A stretch of 9,223 bases of DNA from JBKJUK01 sp046590705. GTDB taxonomy: Bacteria > Acidobacteriota > Thermoanaerobaculia > Gp7-AA8. Positions 6,649-9,223 of this stretch are shown one piece after another. The translations under genes were made by a program, and so were the position numbers. How positions within the stretch are numbered: the first letter of the stretch is position 1; every line of letters starts with the position of its first letter. The notes under the pieces are model-generated. The model ran no database searches. It saw only the letters and a list, made by a program, of their open reading frames with translations, and was not told the origin of the DNA. The stretch lies in NCBI GenBank assembly GCA_046590705.1, contig JBKJUK010000144.1, forward strand, positions 1-9,223, in the 5' to 3' direction.

Positions 6649-7969
6649 AGTAAAAAGCACCAGATCCGAAAGGATGCAGCGCCGACGGGAGAATGAGTGG
6701 AAGGTCACCGTACCAACCGTCGCGCTGGTGGGCGTCATTCTGATGGCGGTACTGCTGGCCATCGTTCTCTGGTCCGTCAAGAGAAGGCAGAACACGCATC
6801 TGCAGGTAACGAACCCTGGCGAACTGCGTCAGATGCTCCCATCCATGGTCGGACTCACACAGGGCTCGATGGAAATTGGCAACAGCGTGCAGATCCTTCA
6901 AAACGGTGCCTTCTTCACTTCGCTGCTCGAGGCGATCGCCGGCGCGAAAGAGACCATCCACCTCGAGAGTTACGTCTGGTGGAAAGGTGAGATTTGCCGG
7001 CAAGTCGCCACAGCACTGGCTCAGAAGGCCAGGCAGGGCCTGGAAGTCCGGGTTCTGCTCGATGCTTCAGGCTCCAGCCGAATGGACGACGATGTCGAGG
7101 CCATCCTGGTGGACGGGGGCGTCAAGCTGGCGAGATTCCACCCGATCCGAGTCAGCAATCTGGGACGCCTGAACAATCGCGATCACCGGAAGATCATGGT
7201 GATCGACGGTCGCATCGGTTATGTCGGAGGTCACGGATTCGCCGAGGAATGGACAGGGAACGGCCAGGACAAAAAACACTGGCGCGATACCTTCGTGAAA
7301 GTCGAAGGGCCGATCGTGAACAGGTTGCAGAGCGCATTCACAGAGAACTGGATCGAAGAAACTGGAGAGGTTCCGGCAGGCGACAAATACTTTCCGGTGC
7401 CGGTGCGCGCCGGGAACATCAGCACTCATCTCGCCTACAGTTCTCCTGCAGGCAGTGTGTCGTCAGTGGAGCTCCTTCATTACCTGGCCATCAATGCAGC
7501 GAAGCGCGAATTGATCATCCAGAATCCGTATTTCCTTCCCGATGACGACGCCATCAAAGCACTGGGCGAGGCCGTGAAACGTGGCGTCGACGTCCGGGTC
7601 ATGGTCCCCTCCGACGAAGTGAACGACAGCCCGATCGTGCAGCACGCTTCCCATCATCACTTCGGCACGCTGCTCAAACTGGGAGTGAAGATCTACGAAT
7701 TCAAGAAGACGCTTCTGCATCAGAAAATCATGATCGTGGACGGGGTCTGGTCCAGCGTCGGCTCGACGAACTTCGACGATCGCTCCTTCGAGTTGAATGA
7801 CGAGGTCAGTCTGGGAATCCTCGACGAAGGAATTGCCGAGCAGCTGCGCGCGGCGTATCTCGACGACATGCGATTCGCGGAAGAGCGGAAGCTCGAACCA
7901 TGGAAGGATCGCGGTCTCTATCACAAGATGATCGACGGCCTGGCCTTTTTAGGGAATGAGCAGCTATAG
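6635..7969 (+). CDS. Phospholipase D-family cardiolipin synthase (ClsB/YbhO-like)
   Basis: 444 residues. One transmembrane helix (about 25-47) follows a strongly basic N terminus. Two PLD half-domains follow, each with an HxKxxxxD motif: His184, Lys186, Asp191 (HRKIMVID) and His362, Lys364, Asp369 (HQKIMIVD). Each motif is followed by the usual glycine or GSxNFDxRS context (GYVGG and GSTNFDDRSFELNDE). This arrangement transfers a phosphatidyl group to phosphatidylglycerol or a related acceptor through a phosphohistidine intermediate at the membrane. ClsA enzymes have two N-terminal helices and ClsB is shorter, so this protein is intermediate in form. Another PLD-type transferase or phospholipase is possible. 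GGAG lies nine bases before the ATG, inside the 3' end of the YbhP-like gene. The stop is TAG. Confidence 0.93.
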   Translation: MRSNKVKSTRSERMQRRRENEWKVTVPTVALVGVILMAVLLAIVLWSVKRRQNTHLQVTNPGELRQMLPSMVGLTQGSMEIGNSVQILQNGAFFTSLLEAIAGAKETIHLESYVWWKGEICRQVATALAQKARQGLEVRVLLDASGSSRMDDDVEAILVDGGVKLARFHPIRVSNLGRLNNRDHRKIMVIDGRIGYVGGHGFAEEWTGNGQDKKHWRDTFVKVEGPIVNRLQSAFTENWIEETGEVPAGDKYFPVPVRAGNISTHLAYSSPAGSVSSVELLHYLAINAAKRELIIQNPYFLPDDDAIKALGEAVKRGVDVRVMVPSDEVNDSPIVQHASHHHFGTLLKLGVKIYEFKKTLLHQKIMIVDGVWSSVGSTNFDDRSFELNDEVSLGILDEGIAEQLRAAYLDDMRFAEERKLEPWKDRGLYHKMIDGLAFLGNEQL

Positions 7970-7978
7970 GCGGGAACA

Positions 7979-8010
7979 GGCCGGGGGCCGGGGTCAAGGG
8001 GCCGGAGTAG
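7979..8010 (+). repeat. G-rich dispersed repeat, copy C
   Basis: It lies ten bases after the cardiolipin synthase stop codon and differs from copy B at two central bases (AA for GT). Together with the inverted copy at 8261-8295 it brackets a nested palindrome, forming loose terminal inverted repeats of a unit about 317 bases long. It falls in the 366-base gap 7970-8335, which contains repeats only. Confidence 0.75.
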
Positions 8011-8045
8011 GAGAATCAAACGCTTCTGTACTCACGTTTGCGGCG

Positions 8046-8223
8046 CGTCATTCCGATGAGCCGCGCGGTCGACAGAATCCCGCAGCATGAACTGCGAAGA
8101 GGAATCTCCGGTCCGCGCGGAAGCGGTGCATCGCCACGACCCGCGCGGCGCGGACCGGAGATTCCTCTTCGCGCGTTATCCTTCGCAAGCTCGCCAGACG
8201 ATCCCTTGCTCATCGGAATGACG
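8046..8223. repeat. Nested palindromic element
   Basis: Outer perfect 16-bp arms lie at 8046-8061 (CGTCATTCCGATGAGC) and 8208-8223. Inner perfect 25-bp arms lie at 8094-8118 and 8148-8172, containing GAGGAATCTCCGGTC and its complement, with a 29-base loop. Further CCGCGCGG copies sit at 8113-8120 and 8141-8148. The whole could fold into a long cruciform or RNA hairpin. A frame stays open through it, but its translation is Arg/Gly/Pro-rich without any domain, as expected for GC-rich palindromes. The GTCATTCC and GGAATCTC words recall palindromes dispersed in many environmental genomes; that resemblance is from memory. Confidence 0.8.
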
Positions 8224-8260
8224 TCGCGGGAGAGCGAGCAACGTGATGCAGTGCTTCCCT

Positions 8261-8295
8261 GCCCCGGCCCCCGGCCCCCCGACTCCGGCCCGCCT
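8261..8295 (-). repeat. G-rich dispersed repeat, copy D (inverted)
   Basis: The reverse complement starts AGGCGGGCCGGAGTC and continues with G runs of 6, 5 and 4 separated by CC, closely matching copy A. It is the only copy whose G-rich strand is opposite to the neighbouring genes, and the only one upstream of a gene (40 bases before the GNAT start). Confidence 0.75.
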
Positions 8296-8298
8296 CTA

Positions 8299-8324
8299 TT
8301 GAACATTCACGCGTCCGAGTTCAA
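8299..8324. promoter_or_regulatory. Possible operator or promoter element before the GNAT gene
   Basis: TTGAAC (8299-8304) and GTTCAA (8319-8324) form a 6-bp inverted pair separated by 14 bases, ending 11 bases before ATG 8336. TTGAAC could also act as a -35 box, but no good -10 box is visible at the right distance. A pair this short can arise by chance. Confidence 0.2.
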
Positions 8325-8335
8325 ACTCTGCAGCG

Positions 8336-9202
8336 ATGGCGGTCAACGAAGAAGTTCCGGACTGGTCGATACGCGCGCTGGACGAACACGACCAGTCGCG
8401 CATCCTCGCTTTCCTGGAGCGGAATCATCTTCTCAACATCTATCTGATCTCGCGGCTCCAGGACGAAGGATTCGGTCCGGCCGGTCAGACAATCGAGGTG
8501 CGACACCGCGGCGAAATCGTCTGCGTAGCATCAGTGAGCAGCAACGTGGTTCTGGCCGCGGATCCCCGAATCAAGAACGATCTTCTGACCAAAGCTCTGG
8601 GGTTCGTTGCCGAACACATCGTGCAGCAGAGTTATCCGGTCCGGGCCATCATCTCCGAGGCCTATCTGGTCGAAGAACTGTGGAAACGACTGCAATGGAG
8701 AGTCGATCCGCCGACAGTGGTTCGTCTGAGCCAGCCTGTCTACGCGGTCGATCCCGCCAACGCACCCAGGGAAAATCTACAGCGCGTCCGCTACTCGTCG
8801 ATGGACGATCTGGACAAACTGGTCCCTGCCTGCGCGGCCATGCATCTCGAGGAGGTCGGGATCGACCCCCTGGCCCGCGATGCCTTTGGCTATCGGCTCA
8901 GGGTCCGGCACCTGATCGAACAGCGTCGCTCGGTGCTTCTCCGCGAAGGATCAGAGATCGCCTTCAAATGCGAATACTCCGCGGTGACGGCGCGCGCCAT
9001 ACAGATCATGGGTGTCTGGACCAATCCCGCGATGAGGCGAAAGGGCCTCGCTTCAACGGCCCTGAAAGAGCTCTGCGGCCACATCGCCTCACAGGGGAAA
9101 AGCGTCACTCTCTTCGTCAATGACTTCAACGCGCCAGCCCTTGCGCTCTATGAGTCGCTCGGATTTCAGCAGATCGGGAGAAACCGCGCGCTCATCTGGT
9201 AA
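8336..9202 (+). CDS. GNAT-family N-acetyltransferase with N-terminal DUF4081-like domain
   Basis: 288 residues in two parts. Residues 10-125 resemble the DUF4081-type N-terminal domain (FLERNHLLNIYLISRLQDEGFG at 26-47 is its recognisable stretch). Residues 148-288 are a GNAT fold, with beta strand IQIMGVWTNP (222-231), the acetyl-CoA pyrophosphate loop RRKGLA (234-239) and the C-terminal block NDFNAPALALYESLGFQQIG (262-281). It should transfer an acetyl group from acetyl-CoA in the cytoplasm; the acceptor is unknown. The ATG gives a complete N-terminal domain, but the ribosome site before it is weak. It stands alone behind a repeat-filled gap, with no visible operon partner before the window ends 21 bases later. 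Confidence 0.88.
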   Translation: MAVNEEVPDWSIRALDEHDQSRILAFLERNHLLNIYLISRLQDEGFGPAGQTIEVRHRGEIVCVASVSSNVVLAADPRIKNDLLTKALGFVAEHIVQQSYPVRAIISEAYLVEELWKRLQWRVDPPTVVRLSQPVYAVDPANAPRENLQRVRYSSMDDLDKLVPACAAMHLEEVGIDPLARDAFGYRLRVRHLIEQRRSVLLREGSEIAFKCEYSAVTARAIQIMGVWTNPAMRRKGLASTALKELCGHIASQGKSVTLFVNDFNAPALALYESLGFQQIGRNRALIW

Positions 9203-9223
9203 CCCGTAAGGCGCGCGCTTTGC

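Noticed and set aside
8038..9123. A 361-codon open frame running through the palindromic element and across the GNAT gene
   Set aside because: Its translation is Arg/Gly/Pro/Ser-rich with no recognisable domain, and it overlaps the GNAT gene in another frame, where the GNAT product shows clear family motifs.

Overview
The window is moderately GC-rich bacterial chromosome with eight protein-coding genes. They fall into four blocks separated by intergenic stretches packed with palindromic and G-rich repeats. The gene set (glycogen debranching enzyme, MurNAc-6-phosphate etherase, GlcNAc-6-phosphate deacetylase, GlcN-6-phosphate deaminase, membrane-anchored M23 peptidase, YbhP/YbhO-like pair, DUF4081-type acetyltransferase) points to a free-living heterotrophic bacterium that recycles peptidoglycan. 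The intergenic repeat style resembles what I remember from Acidobacteriota and similar environmental lineages, but this placement is a low-confidence inference. No rRNA, tRNA, CRISPR array, transposase or phage gene is visible.

Layout. (1) 1-1350: the 3' part of glgX, entering from the left edge and carrying an in-frame TAG at 37-39 inside the conserved DVVYNH motif. (2) 1351-1645: a gene-free convergent gap with a G-rich repeat, a short hairpin and an AT-rich island. (3) 1646-2401 (minus): a membrane-anchored LytM/M23 metallopeptidase. It diverges from murQ-nagA-nagB (2583-5408, plus) across a gap that contains a 23-nt imperfect inverted repeat. (4) 5409-5706: a gap with the G-rich repeat and a perfect 29-nt inverted repeat made of two REP-like hairpins. 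(5) 5707-7969: an overlapping pair, a membrane-anchored endonuclease/exonuclease/phosphatase-family protein and a phospholipase D-type cardiolipin synthase. (6) 7970-8335: a gap with two opposite copies of the G-rich repeat flanking a nested palindromic element. (7) 8336-9202: a two-domain GNAT acetyltransferase.

How the genes work together. MurQ, NagA and NagB form a contiguous route MurNAc-6-P to GlcNAc-6-P to GlcN-6-P to fructose-6-P, which returns cell-wall amino sugars to central metabolism. The divergent M23 peptidase would act on peptidoglycan outside the cytoplasmic membrane, so a cell-wall turnover theme is plausible. No sugar kinase or PTS transporter lies in the window, so the phosphorylated substrate must be made elsewhere. 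The second operon parallels the ybhP-ybhO(clsB) arrangement of enterobacteria and probably concerns phospholipid metabolism.

I found no convincing new multi-gene system. The least ordinary features are the amber codon in glgX, the four-copy G-rich repeat with G-quadruplex potential placed at gene boundaries, and the nested palindromic elements.
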